Assembly: GCF_027066465.1 (NCBI RefSeq) | Contig: NZ_JAMONU010000090.1 | Span: 1 to 11,661 of the forward strand | Direction of reading: 5' to 3' | Source: Thermococcus sp. | GTDB lineage: Archaea > Methanobacteriota_B > Thermococci > Thermococcales > Thermococcaceae | Length of the DNA stretch: 11,661 nucleotides | Position numbers and translations under genes: made by a program | Shown: positions 1 through 5,707 of the stretch, in pieces | How the letters are laid out: every line of letters begins with the position of its first letter | How positions within the stretch are numbered: the stretch's first letter is position 1 | Notes under the pieces: model-generated | The model's database searches: none | What the model saw: the letters and a program-made list of their open reading frames with translations, nothing else | Told to the model about the DNA's origin: nothing

Positions 1-5
1 AGTAG

Positions 6-155
6 GTTGAAACTAATACCCAAGGCATCTTTGAAGTTAAACTCGTTTAAAATCGCGCCTTAATTAGTGCACAACTGACTTTCCGTCCCGTTGGTGAGAA
101 AGGGCTCTTTGGTCAAGCTTTCCTAAAGCTTGCTCGCCTGCGCGAAGTTTGACAA
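6..155. repeat. Diverged inverted copy of the 10447-10596 repeat
   Basis: Bases 6-150 match the reverse complement of about 10447-10596 as a colinear series of anchors. These are a near match GTTGAAACTA/GTCGAAACTA, an exact TTAGTGCAC (64-72 versus 10529-10537), an exact CTCTTTGGTCAA, and an exact 15-base GCCTGCGCGAAGTTT (136-150 versus 10447-10461). Spacing between anchors is nearly equal in the two copies (58 and 87 bases here, 59 and 91 there). It contains a perfect 8-bp stem CAAGCTTT/AAAGCTTG (114-132, loop CCT). No gene is visible in 1-290. The copy may extend beyond the left edge of the window. Confidence 0.8.
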
Positions 156-160
156 GCTAC
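107..160. repeat. Palindromic element copy A
   Basis: Left end CTCTTTGGTCAAGCTTT with stem CAAGCTTT/AAAGCTTG (114-132); right end, read inward on the other strand, GGTAGCTTGTCAAACTTCGC. Both ends match the terminal pattern TTTGGTCAAACTTTGC of copies B, C and D, in the orientation opposite to copy D. Confidence 0.65.
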
Positions 161-235
161 CAAGAAAAGAAAGGACGCTCCCCTTCTGATGTCTTAAACC
201 CACTCCAACTCCCAGACTCCAAGATGTCCCGAAAC

Positions 236-287
236 GTTTAAATACTCCCGATTTTTAGTTTCTTTAGGTAAGAAAAAAGGAGGTGGT
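236..287 (+). promoter_or_regulatory. TATA box and ribosome binding site of the phosphoesterase-like gene
   Basis: A TATA-like GTTTAAATA at 236-244 should place the transcription start near 265. A strong GGAGGTGGT ribosome binding site sits at 279-287, just before the ATG at 291. This is the usual Thermococcales leadered layout. Confidence 0.7.
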
Positions 288-290
288 ATC

Positions 291-1052
291 ATGGTGTACG
301 TGGCTGTTCTGGCAAACATAAACGGAAACCTTCCGGCCTTGGCTAAAGCCCTCGAAAAGATTGAGACTCTTAAGGAAGAGGGCTACGAGATTGAGAAGTA
401 CTACGTCCTTGGAAACGTGGTAGGTCTCTTCCCGTATCCAAGAGAGGTTCTCGATACGCTCGACGACCTCATCAGGAACAACGTCGTCAAGGTCATCCGC
501 GGTGAGTTCGACCAAGTTATAGCGGCCAGCGACCCGCATGCTGAGGGACCGGACTACATTGACAGGCTCAACTATCCGGACTACATCAAGAAGGCCCTGA
601 AGTACACCTGGGAGAAGCTCGGCCATGAGGGTAGGGAGTTCATAAGGGACCTGCCGATTTACCTCGTGGACAAGATTGGAAAGAACGACATCTTCGGTGT
701 CTACGGAAGTCCGCTTAATCCGTTTGAGGGACAAGTTCTCCCCGACCAGCCGACGAGCTACTACGAGGCCATAATGAGGCCGGTCAAGGATTACGAGATA
801 CTCTTCGTGGCGTCGCCGAAGTACCCGGTCAACGCGATGACGAGGTACGGAAGGGTCATCTGCCCAGGGAGCATAGGTTACCCACCGAGCAAAAACCACA
901 AGGCAACCTTCGCACTGGTTGACGTTGACACCCTTCACGCCAAGTTCATTGAAGTTGACTACGAAAAGGAAAAGAGACTCATCGAGGAGAAAATCAAGAG
1001 GGAAGGCCTTCCAGAGGAGCTTGTAAAGATACTGTACAGAGGAAAGGTTTAA
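291..1052 (+). CDS. Metallophosphoesterase-fold protein lacking the metal-binding residues
   Basis: This 253-residue protein follows the calcineurin-like phosphoesterase (YfcE/MJ0936-type) fold along its whole length, but the signature residues are replaced. The usual SDxHGN is ANINGN (residues 8-13), GDxVG is GNVVG (41-45), GNHD is GEFD (71-74), HGSP is YGSP (138-141), and GHTHxP is ASPKYP (174-179). The C-terminal PGSxGxP element (192-198) and the scaffold around it are kept. In active relatives these Asp, Asn and His residues hold two metal ions and hydrolyse phosphodiesters or phosphomonoesters. This copy is therefore probably catalytically dead or has a new role, perhaps binding. The protein is soluble, with no signal peptide. 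The start is supported by GGAGGTGGT just upstream. It ends 6 bases before the convergent FUN14 gene. The fold assignment is strong and the function is unknown. Confidence 0.85.
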   Translation: MVYVAVLANINGNLPALAKALEKIETLKEEGYEIEKYYVLGNVVGLFPYPREVLDTLDDLIRNNVVKVIRGEFDQVIAASDPHAEGPDYIDRLNYPDYIKKALKYTWEKLGHEGREFIRDLPIYLVDKIGKNDIFGVYGSPLNPFEGQVLPDQPTSYYEAIMRPVKDYEILFVASPKYPVNAMTRYGRVICPGSIGYPPSKNHKATFALVDVDTLHAKFIEVDYEKEKRLIEEKIKREGLPEELVKILYRGKV

Positions 1053-1058
1053 TGTTTT

Positions 1059-1358
1059 TCATCCTTTTCTGAATCCCAGATAGAAGCCCGCAACGAAGGC
1101 GCTAGTTCCGGGGAGGATTCCAAGAACCTTCTGTCCAAGTCCTACAACCTGCTGGCTCAGGTTTCCGGTTAGGTTGAATAGCTTCTCTGTGTTTATTGTT
1201 ATAACTCCCTTCTCCTGAAGGTAAAACAGGCTCAAAACGTATGCACCAATTATTGCTATTGCGATTTTGAGCAACTTCTTTAGGGCGTAACCGGTTATAA
1301 AGCCAACCAAGGCACCAACACCCATATCACTGAACATAGTCCCCGTGTTGAACTCCAT
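1059..1358 (-). CDS. FUN14-family small membrane protein
   Basis: This 99-residue protein has the look of the FUN14 family. A glycine-rich hydrophobic segment (about 13-27, VGALVGFITGYALKK) is followed by a second helix (about 30-48), an amphipathic middle region, and a C-terminal hydrophobic segment rich in glycine (about 78-96). FUN14 proteins in eukaryotes sit in the mitochondrial outer membrane; archaeal members have no established role. The ATG is preceded by GGGTGAT and a TATA-like GGTTTTATG about 36 bases upstream. The gene is divergent from the PadR regulator, with about 107 bases between start codons, so regulator control of this gene is a natural inference. Its stop faces that of the phosphoesterase-like gene 6 bases away. 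Confidence 0.75.
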   Translation of the reverse strand: MEFNTGTMFSDMGVGALVGFITGYALKKLLKIAIAIIGAYVLSLFYLQEKGVITINTEKLFNLTGNLSQQVVGLGQKVLGILPGTSAFVAGFYLGFRKG

Positions 1359-1389
1359 TTTATCACCCTACCCTATTATCTCCCGTCCT

Positions 1390-1452
1390 CATAAAACCTT
1401 TTTGGCCAAAACGCTTAAATTACACGCTTCCAAAATATTTACAAGGCGTAAA
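1390..1452. promoter_or_regulatory. Divergent FUN14/PadR promoter region with two palindromes
   Basis: A minus-strand TATA-like GGTTTTATG (1390-1398) would serve the FUN14 gene, and a plus-strand GCTTAAATTA (1413-1422) the PadR gene. Exactly between them is a perfect 12-bp palindrome, TTTTGGCCAAAA (1400-1411). A second dyad, TTTAC-n5-GTAAA (1438-1452), lies between the PadR TATA box and its ATG. Either could bind a PadR-family dimer. The operator role is inferred from position and symmetry only. Confidence 0.5.
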
Positions 1453-1465
1453 ACAGGTGAAGGGC

Positions 1466-1795
1466 ATGACAACTCCCATCGAAAGGTTAAGGAACAAGGT
1501 CACGAAGGAGGTTCTATGGCTTTACATCCTAAGACTGTTGGAAGAGAGGCCAATGTACGCTTATGAGCTCAAAGAGCATATTAGAAAGACGTTCAATTTT
1601 GAACCTGCCACCGTTAGCTCGTACGTTGTTCTATACAAGCTTGAAAAAGACGGCTACGTTACCGCCGAGTGGCAGGAGAGCGAAACGGGGAAACCGGCCA
1701 GAAAGTACTACAAGCTCACACCAAAGGGTGAGGAACTGCTAAAAGAAGGAATAGAGTTTCTTGAAGAAACTTTGAAAAAGTTGAAGGGAACCTAA
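1466..1795 (+). CDS. PadR-family transcriptional regulator
   Basis: This 109-residue winged-helix protein belongs to the PadR family. It has an N-terminal helix-turn-helix (about 14-62; YAYELKEHIRK, then the recognition region ATVSSYVVLYKLEKDGYV), a beta wing carrying the family motif GKPARKYYKLTPKGEELL (75-92), and a short C-terminal helix (93-108) suited to dimerisation. PadR proteins are usually dimeric repressors that act on a neighbouring gene or themselves. The ATG at 1466 is preferred because AGGTGA (1455-1460) lies five bases upstream; an in-frame GTG at 1457 falls inside that ribosome binding site. The divergent FUN14 gene is the obvious candidate target. The ligand cannot be told from sequence. 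The stop codon directly abuts the convergent rpl40e stop codon. Confidence 0.85.
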   Translation: MTTPIERLRNKVTKEVLWLYILRLLEERPMYAYELKEHIRKTFNFEPATVSSYVVLYKLEKDGYVTAEWQESETGKPARKYYKLTPKGEELLKEGIEFLEETLKKLKGT

Positions 1796-1951
1796 TCAGC
1801 GCCCTCCGCCACGCGGTTCCCTAGCTTTGGGGCGAAGTCCCTTGTAACCACACTTTCTGCACTTCTTTGCGCCCCAGGGATTGGTGGCGCCGCAACGCAT
1901 GCAGATAAGCTTCCTGAAGATTCTTGCTTCAGCCTCGGGGAATCTCGCCAT
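1796..1951 (-). CDS. rpl40e: Large-subunit ribosomal protein L40e
   Basis: This 51-residue basic protein (begins MARFPEAEARIFRKLICMRC) is ribosomal protein eL40. It carries a C4 zinc ribbon (Cys17, Cys20, Cys31, Cys34; spacing CX2C-X10-CX2C) and a basic Arg/Gly-rich tail. In eukaryotes the same protein is made as a ubiquitin fusion; archaea make it free. It is short enough to be missed by length-limited gene callers. The start is supported by GAGGTGG a few bases upstream. It lies downstream of tRNA-Leu(TAA) and has its own TATA box in the 59-base gap. It ends back to back with the PadR gene, with no base between the two stop codons. Confidence 0.93.
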   Translation of the reverse strand: MARFPEAEARIFRKLICMRCGATNPWGAKKCRKCGYKGLRPKAREPRGGGR

Positions 1952-1997
1952 CTCAACCACCTCAGATGACCCTGAGCCAGGTTTCCTTCAACAGCGA

Positions 1998-2008
1998 ACT
2001 TTTAAACC
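1998..2008 (-). promoter_or_regulatory. Candidate TATA box of rpl40e
   Basis: The minus strand reads GGTTTAAAAGT here, immediately after the 3' end of tRNA-Leu(TAA) and about 52 bases before the rpl40e ATG. A start about 25 bases downstream would leave a short leader of roughly 27 bases holding the GAGGTGG site. This would give rpl40e transcription independent of the tRNA. Confidence 0.55.
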
Positions 2009-2010
2009 TT

Positions 2011-2098
2011 TGGTGCGGGGGACGGGATTTGAACCCGCGAAGCCCTGCGGCACCGGATCTTAAGTCCGGCCCCTTTGGCCAGGCTCGGGCACCCCCGC
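2011..2098 (-). tRNA. tRNA-Leu (anticodon TAA)
   Basis: This is an 88-base class II tRNA read on the minus strand. The acceptor stem GCGGGGG/CCCCCGC, discriminator A and encoded CCA are all present. The anticodon stem CCGGA/TCCGG encloses the loop CTTAAGA, giving anticodon TAA. A long variable arm and the T loop TTCAAAT fit leucine. No intron is seen. It lies between rps2 and rpl40e. Confidence 0.95.
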
Positions 2099-2121
2099 GC
2101 GAGGGGAAGTAGAGCGGAAAA

Positions 2122-2130
2122 GTTAAAAAT
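2122..2130 (-). promoter_or_regulatory. TATA box of tRNA-Leu(TAA)
   Basis: The minus strand reads TTTTTAACT within an AT-rich block between the rps2 stop codon and the tRNA. Its centre is about 29 bases upstream of the mature tRNA 5' end, the expected spacing for an archaeal tRNA promoter with a very short leader. Confidence 0.55.
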
Positions 2131-2137
2131 TTTCCCC

Positions 2138-2746
2138 TCACGTCCTCACAATCTTCATCTCAAAGTCCTCGACTGGAATCTTGAAGTCTTCCCTGCTCTC
2201 GATTTCCTTCCTGTTGTAGAGTATTTCCCTCGCGAGTATCCAGTAGATGAGCGCGAGGGCCTTTCTACCCTTGTTATTGGTGGGAATCGCGAGGTCAACG
2301 TAGCTCAGGAAGTTCTCTGTATCCACGAGGGCAACTATCGGTATTCCAATCTCAACTGCTTCTTTCATGGCCTGGTGGTCGGCCCTTGGGTCGGTGACAA
2401 TGATGACGTCCGGCTCGAAGAAGTTCTTAACCTGCGGGTTGGTCAAAGTTCCCGGAAGGAAACGGCCCGGAATGGCTTTGGCACCGGTGACCTCGCCGAA
2501 CTTCTTGACGGGCTTCTGACCGTAGAGCCTGACGCTGACGGCTAGAACGCTCTCGGGCTCGAACCTAGCGAGGAACTTCCCGGCTACCTTGAGCCTTTCA
2601 TCGGTCTTCCTGACGTCGAGGACGTAGAGGCCGTCCTGCCTGACGCGGTAGATAAACTTCTTCATGTCCTGGGTCTTCTGCTGGGTGCCGATGTGGACAC
2701 CCGCTGCCAGATACTGGTCGAGTGGAACAAGATACTCCTCTTCCAT
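2138..2746 (-). CDS. rps2: Small-subunit ribosomal protein S2
   Basis: This 202-residue protein is archaeal uS2, which sits at the solvent side of the small subunit between head and body. Recognisable blocks are LAAGVHIGTQQKT (13-25), the FIYRVRQDGLYVLD segment, RFLPGTLTNP, DVIIVTDPRADHQAMKEA and GIPIVALVDTENF. The length is normal for archaea, which lack the bacterial C-terminal extension. GGGGGTGTGA lies just before the ATG, and the gene follows the enolase-like gene after 13 bases, so it is almost certainly co-transcribed with it. This is the last protein gene before tRNA-Leu(TAA) and matches the known archaeal order rpoK-eno-rps2. Confidence 0.96.
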   Translation of the reverse strand: MEEEYLVPLDQYLAAGVHIGTQQKTQDMKKFIYRVRQDGLYVLDVRKTDERLKVAGKFLARFEPESVLAVSVRLYGQKPVKKFGEVTGAKAIPGRFLPGTLTNPQVKNFFEPDVIIVTDPRADHQAMKEAVEIGIPIVALVDTENFLSYVDLAIPTNNKGRKALALIYWILAREILYNRKEIESREDFKIPVEDFEMKIVRT

Positions 2747-2759
2747 TTCTCACACCCCC

Positions 2760-3785
2760 TCATCCTTCAAAAGTTATTATCCTGCCCCTTTCACCTAAGT
2801 CCTCCGCAATTCTAATCAGCTCGTTGAGTTTGGCGATGGCGTCAGAGTGGAGCACCATCGCCGGACAGCGGAAGCCCACCGCGAGGTGGGCGAGGGCCTC
2901 ATCGGAGGACTCATAGCGAGCCTCCGCGAGGATTGGAATGATTCTCTCCGACTTGGCGTCGTTTATGAGGTTGTACAAGTCGGTGAGCGTGCCAAGATTT
3001 ATGGGTTTTATGGAGAGCGCGTTGTAGTAGCGCCTGTCGAGTATGTCCTTCTCACGGAAGAGGTACTCACCGTCAATGAAGACCCCGTGAGTTCCGGCTA
3101 TGAGCTCAAGGAAGAGCTCCTCACCACCAATGGGCTTTATGTAGGCGACGTTGTTGTCCTCAACCGTCGAGAGGACGGTTTCAATGTCGAGTTCCTTCTT
3201 CTGGACGAGTCCCAGGGCAACCTCAAGGCCGAGCTCGTCAGTGGCCTTTTCGGTGGCCTTCGAGTAGGCCTCAACGGTGTTGCCTTTAACCTTCTCAAGA
3301 ACGCTGTTGAGGGCATCAACAACGTCGGTAATCTCCATCAAATCGCGAACCATGACGTAGTAGTCGAACTCCCCACCGCGACCGAGTTCCAGGATTGGAA
3401 CGGGTAGCTCGGTTGTGAAGGTCCCCCCGAGGTAGCTGTAGAAGGGGAGGTTCTTCTCGCTGGCGGCTGCCTTTGCGGTAGCTATCGAAACGGCCAGCGC
3501 GGTGTTAGCTCCAATGTGGCCGAAGTTCTCGGTTCCGTCTATCTCCCAGAGGTAGCTGTCTATGAGTTCCTGCTCCGTGGCATCAAAGCCTATAAGTTCG
3601 GGTCCTATAATCTCATCAACTTCACTCACGGCCCTGTGGGCCTCGGCTATGTAGAGGCTCGGGTTCTCATCTATTGGCGAGGCAAACCTTCCAAAACCAG
3701 AGCTCGTTATAACGTCTACCTCAACGGAGTACTTCCCACCCCTAAGCACTGCAACCCTGCCCACTACGTTCTCAATTACCGTCAT
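2760..3785 (-). CDS. Degenerate enolase-like protein
   Basis: This 341-residue protein is clearly derived from enolase but is some 90 residues shorter than the usual 420-435. Kept enolase blocks are IGANTALAVSIATAKAAAS (91-109), ELPVPILELGRGGEF (126-140), NALSIKPINLGTLTD (255-269), LAHLAVGF (298-305) and the C-terminal LNELIRIAEDLG. The catalytic elements are gone. The SGASTGxxEA loop is replaced by a short SPIDENPSLYIAEA, the GDEGGFAP block and the SIEDP metal-binding block are missing, the SHR motif reads AEA, and the IKTG lysine is lost. Only the lysine equivalent to yeast Lys345 appears kept (Lys260). It occupies the conserved archaeal enolase slot between rpoK and rps2. Thermococcales are known to have a separate full-length enolase, so this is probably a pseudoenzyme with a new role. 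It starts 6 bases after the rpoK stop. Confidence 0.88.
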   Translation of the reverse strand: MTVIENVVGRVAVLRGGKYSVEVDVITSSGFGRFASPIDENPSLYIAEAHRAVSEVDEIIGPELIGFDATEQELIDSYLWEIDGTENFGHIGANTALAVSIATAKAAASEKNLPFYSYLGGTFTTELPVPILELGRGGEFDYYVMVRDLMEITDVVDALNSVLEKVKGNTVEAYSKATEKATDELGLEVALGLVQKKELDIETVLSTVEDNNVAYIKPIGGEELFLELIAGTHGVFIDGEYLFREKDILDRRYYNALSIKPINLGTLTDLYNLINDAKSERIIPILAEARYESSDEALAHLAVGFRCPAMVLHSDAIAKLNELIRIAEDLGERGRIITFEG

Positions 3786-3791
3786 CGCTCA

Positions 3792-3965
3792 TCAGCTCGG
3801 TCTGATTACTGTAAGCGGGATTATCCCCTTTTCAAACTCCATGATTGCGGCTTGGAGAGGGGTGATTCCCTCAGGAACCTCAATCAGCACTGGTGCTCCC
3901 ATCGCTATCTGGAGGGCTCTTGCTCCAATTATACGGGCCTTCTCAAAGCGGGTATACCTGAACAC
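3792..3965 (-). CDS. rpoK: DNA-directed RNA polymerase subunit K
   Basis: This 57-residue protein is archaeal RpoK, the counterpart of bacterial omega and eukaryotic Rpb6, which helps assemble and hold the largest polymerase subunit. The whole family core is visible, from FRYTRFEKARIIGARALQIA through the conserved GITPLQAA and EFEKGIIPLTVIRP at the C-terminus. The chosen start is GTG at 3965, because homologues begin MFRYTRFEKAR; longer readings run back into tRNA-Pro. A purine-rich GGGGGGAAT lies just upstream. A second GTG 21 bases further up is possible but would add seven residues not typical of the family. It is followed by the enolase-like gene after 6 bases. Confidence 0.92.
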   Translation of the reverse strand: MFRYTRFEKARIIGARALQIAMGAPVLIEVPEGITPLQAAIMEFEKGIIPLTVIRPS

Positions 3966-4002
3966 CCTTATTCCCCCCTGCTTCACACCTTCTAGAGGCA
4001 CG

Positions 4003-4012
4003 TCTTTAAATT
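4003..4012 (-). promoter_or_regulatory. Candidate TATA box of rpoK
   Basis: The minus strand reads AATTTAAAGA in the 48-base gap just after tRNA-Pro and about 43 bases before the rpoK GTG. Its position would leave a leader of roughly 18 bases. It suggests that rpoK, the enolase-like gene and rps2 need not depend on read-through from the tRNA. Confidence 0.45.
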
Positions 4013-4013
4013 T

Positions 4014-4091
4014 TGGTGGGGCCGCCGGGATTTGAACCCGGGTCTCCGGCACCCCAAGCCGGGAGGATAGACCAAGCTACCCCACGGCCCC
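4014..4091 (-). tRNA. tRNA-Pro (anticodon GGG)
   Basis: This is a 78-base tRNA on the minus strand with acceptor stem GGGGCCG/CGGCCCC, discriminator A and encoded CCA. The anticodon stem CCGGC/GCCGG encloses TTGGGGT, giving anticodon GGG. The T arm CCGGG-TTCAAAT-CCCGG is perfect. No intron is present. It lies between rpoN and rpoK. Confidence 0.95.
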
Positions 4092-4108
4092 GCCCAGAAT
4101 TGCGGTTT

Positions 4109-4306
4109 TTAGTAGACTTTATAAACCATTACCTGGTCGATGAGCTCCACGTGGCTGAGGAGCGTTCTCCTGCAGCAGTACCTCTCGACGCCGAGGTCGT
4201 CGAGGACTTTACCAGGGTCTTCCCCGGCCTCAACCCTCTTCTTAAACTCGTAGTACTTATCAGCCAGCACCTTTCCGCAGGTGAAGCACCTGACGGGGAC
4301 TATCAT
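4109..4306 (-). CDS. rpoN: DNA-directed RNA polymerase subunit N
   Basis: This 65-residue protein is RpoN, the archaeal counterpart of eukaryotic Rpb10, a small zinc-bearing subunit of the D-L-N-P assembly platform. The zinc ligands are Cys7, Cys10, Cys44 and Cys45 (CFTCGK and RYCCRR). The length matches the family. The ATG at 4306 is chosen because GAGGTG lies just upstream; an in-frame GTG at 4315 is part of that binding site. The last codons (YKVY) also contain the TATA box of tRNA-Pro, so coding sequence and promoter overlap. It follows rps9 after 32 bases. Confidence 0.96.
   Translation of the reverse strand: MIVPVRCFTCGKVLADKYYEFKKRVEAGEDPGKVLDDLGVERYCCRRTLLSHVELIDQVMVYKVY
4118..4125 (-). 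promoter_or_regulatory. TATA box of tRNA-Pro inside rpoN
   Basis: The minus strand reads GGTTTATAAAGTC, with TTTATAAA at 4118-4125. Its centre is 30 bases upstream of the mature tRNA-Pro 5' end. It overlaps the final Val-Tyr-Lys codons of rpoN, so the tRNA promoter is embedded in an upstream coding sequence. Confidence 0.75.
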
Positions 4307-4338
4307 TTCCAACACCTCAAATTTTTAAAGGGAAGGCA

Positions 4339-4746
4339 TCAACGGTAGGACTTCTGCCTTTTCGCTCTTGGACCCTTTGTAGAGCGGTTGGGCTTGTGAG
4401 GCTCGGTTCTCCTGCTGTCGCCAACGAGCATGGTTCTGTCGTACTTCATAAACTTTTCCTTGAGGTTCATGTCATTGGTCCACTCCACAAGCGCGCGGGC
4501 TATGGCGACGCGGGCGGCCTCGGCCTGCCCCATAAAACCGCCGCCCTCGACTATAACGTCAATATCGACATTGCTGACAATCTCTTCTCCAGCCAAGATG
4601 AGCGGTTCCATTATGGTGAAGCGCGCTATCTCGGGCTCGATTATCTCGACGGGTTTGTGGTTGATTCTCACCCTTCCCTTTCCTTCCCTTATGGTGGCCC
4701 TCGCTATAGCGGTTTTCCTCTTTCCAGCGGTCTGGATGACCCTCAT
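4339..4746 (-). CDS. rps9: Small-subunit ribosomal protein S9
   Basis: This 135-residue protein is archaeal uS9, a head protein of the small subunit whose C-terminal tail reaches the P-site tRNA. It begins MRVIQTAGKRKTAIARATI, has the GGGFMGQAEAARVAIARAL core, and ends in the typical basic tail (KGPRAKRQKSYR). The ATG at 4746 is preferred because GAGGTGAGAAAG directly precedes it and homologues begin here; the open frame continues upstream into rpl13 and should not be used. It follows rpl13 after 10 bases and precedes rpoN, the standard archaeal order L18e-L13-S9-N. Confidence 0.96.
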   Translation of the reverse strand: MRVIQTAGKRKTAIARATIREGKGRVRINHKPVEIIEPEIARFTIMEPLILAGEEIVSNVDIDVIVEGGGFMGQAEAARVAIARALVEWTNDMNLKEKFMKYDRTMLVGDSRRTEPHKPNRSTKGPRAKRQKSYR

Positions 4747-4756
4747 CTTTCTCACC

Positions 4757-5185
4757 TCAGAACTTTCCACCGAGGAACTCGGCCACTTCACCAACAGTAA
4801 CGTACTTCGGCGTGGCAAGCCTCGACATATGGGCATCGCTTATAGTCTCAAGCTCCTTGCCCTCGAACTCCTTGGGAACGCCGACGTAGACCTTGAGCCT
4901 TCTGAAGGCCTTCCTTCCGCGGTCGGTCTTCCAAGGGAGCATGCCCCTGATGGTTCTCCTGACTATCTCGTCGCTCCTCTTCGGGTAGAAGGGACCCCTC
5001 CTCGGGTTGGTCCTAGTTCTGAGCTCGGTTCTCTGCTTGTATTTAGCGAAAATGTCCTCGCGGTTTCCTGTGATGATGGCCTTCTCGGCGTTGACGATAA
5101 CGACCTCTTCGCCCTCGAGGAGCATCTTCGCCACTTTCGAGGCGAGTCTTCCGAGTATAAGTCCTTCAGCGTTAATAATCCTCAT
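4757..5185 (-). CDS. rpl13: Large-subunit ribosomal protein L13
   Basis: This 142-residue protein is archaeal uL13, an early-assembling large-subunit protein. Diagnostic blocks are INAEGLILGRLASKVAKMLL (4-23), VVIVNAEKAIITGN, RGPFYPKRSDEIVRRTIRGMLP and KAFRRLKVYVGVP. Length is normal. It lies 6 bases after the rpl18e stop and 10 bases before rps9, in an operon-like arrangement. The short GTGAT-containing sequence before the ATG serves as its binding site and overlaps the end of rpl18e. Confidence 0.96.
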   Translation of the reverse strand: MRIINAEGLILGRLASKVAKMLLEGEEVVIVNAEKAIITGNREDIFAKYKQRTELRTRTNPRRGPFYPKRSDEIVRRTIRGMLPWKTDRGRKAFRRLKVYVGVPKEFEGKELETISDAHMSRLATPKYVTVGEVAEFLGGKF

Positions 5186-5191
5186 GGCCCA

Positions 5192-5557
5192 TCACTCCAT
5201 TATGATTACTCCACTACCCTTCGGATTTCTCTCCATAAGCTCCTCGATGGTCATGACCTCGCCACCAGCCTCAAGGATTTTCTTCTTAGCGGTTTCGCTG
5301 AACTTCCATGCAGCAACGGTGACCTTGTGCTCAAGCTTTCCAGCTCCGAGAACGCTACCCGGAACGATGACGGTATCGCCCTCCTTGGTGTAGCGGTTTA
5401 TCTTGCTGACGTTGACTTCAGCCCTCTGCCTCCTCGGCCTCTCAAGGCGCCAAGCGATGTCCTTCCAAATCTTAACTCCCTCTTCGTTCGACTTCTTTCT
5501 GAGTGCCCGAATGAGCCTTCTCAGGTTGATGTCGGTGGGACCGGTTCTCTTGACCAT
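5192..5557 (-). CDS. rpl18e: Large-subunit ribosomal protein L18e
   Basis: This 121-residue protein is archaeal eL18, a member of the L15/L18e superfamily that binds 23S rRNA. It begins MVKRTGPTDINLRRLIRALR and has the family blocks VIVPGSVLGAGKLEHKVTVAA and AKKKILEAGGEVMTIEELM. Two ATGs are in frame; the downstream one at 5557 is chosen because AGGAGGT lies six bases before it, whereas the first ATG (5563) touches that site. No convincing TATA box is seen in the 61 bases between it and tRNA-Leu(CAG). Its transcript may therefore begin upstream and be released by tRNA processing. Confidence 0.95.
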   Translation of the reverse strand: MVKRTGPTDINLRRLIRALRKKSNEEGVKIWKDIAWRLERPRRQRAEVNVSKINRYTKEGDTVIVPGSVLGAGKLEHKVTVAAWKFSETAKKKILEAGGEVMTIEELMERNPKGSGVIIME

Positions 5558-5618
5558 GAACATACCTCCTCAACGCTCTCGCAGGGAAACCGACAGGTGG
5601 ACGGGGTAAGCGTGAATC

Positions 5619-5706
5619 TGGTGCGGGGGCGGGGATTTGAACCCCGGAACCCCTACGGGACGGGACCCTGAATCCCGCGCCTTTGGCCAGGCTCGGCTAC
5701 CCCCGC
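5619..5706 (-). tRNA. tRNA-Leu (anticodon CAG)
   Basis: This is an 88-base class II tRNA on the minus strand. The acceptor stem GCGGGGG/CCCCCGC, discriminator A and encoded CCA are present. The anticodon stem CGGGA/TCCCG encloses TTCAGGG, giving CAG, with a long variable arm and T loop TTCAAAT. It starts one base after the rpoD stop codon and is a second leucine isoacceptor in the same cluster. Confidence 0.95.
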
Positions 5707-5707
5707 G

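Noticed and set aside
4430..5671. A 413-codon plus-strand open frame across rps9, rpl13 and rpl18e
   Set aside because: It is antisense to three certain ribosomal protein genes and runs into tRNA-Leu(CAG). It has no ribosome binding site or family resemblance; such antisense frames are common in GC-rich genes.
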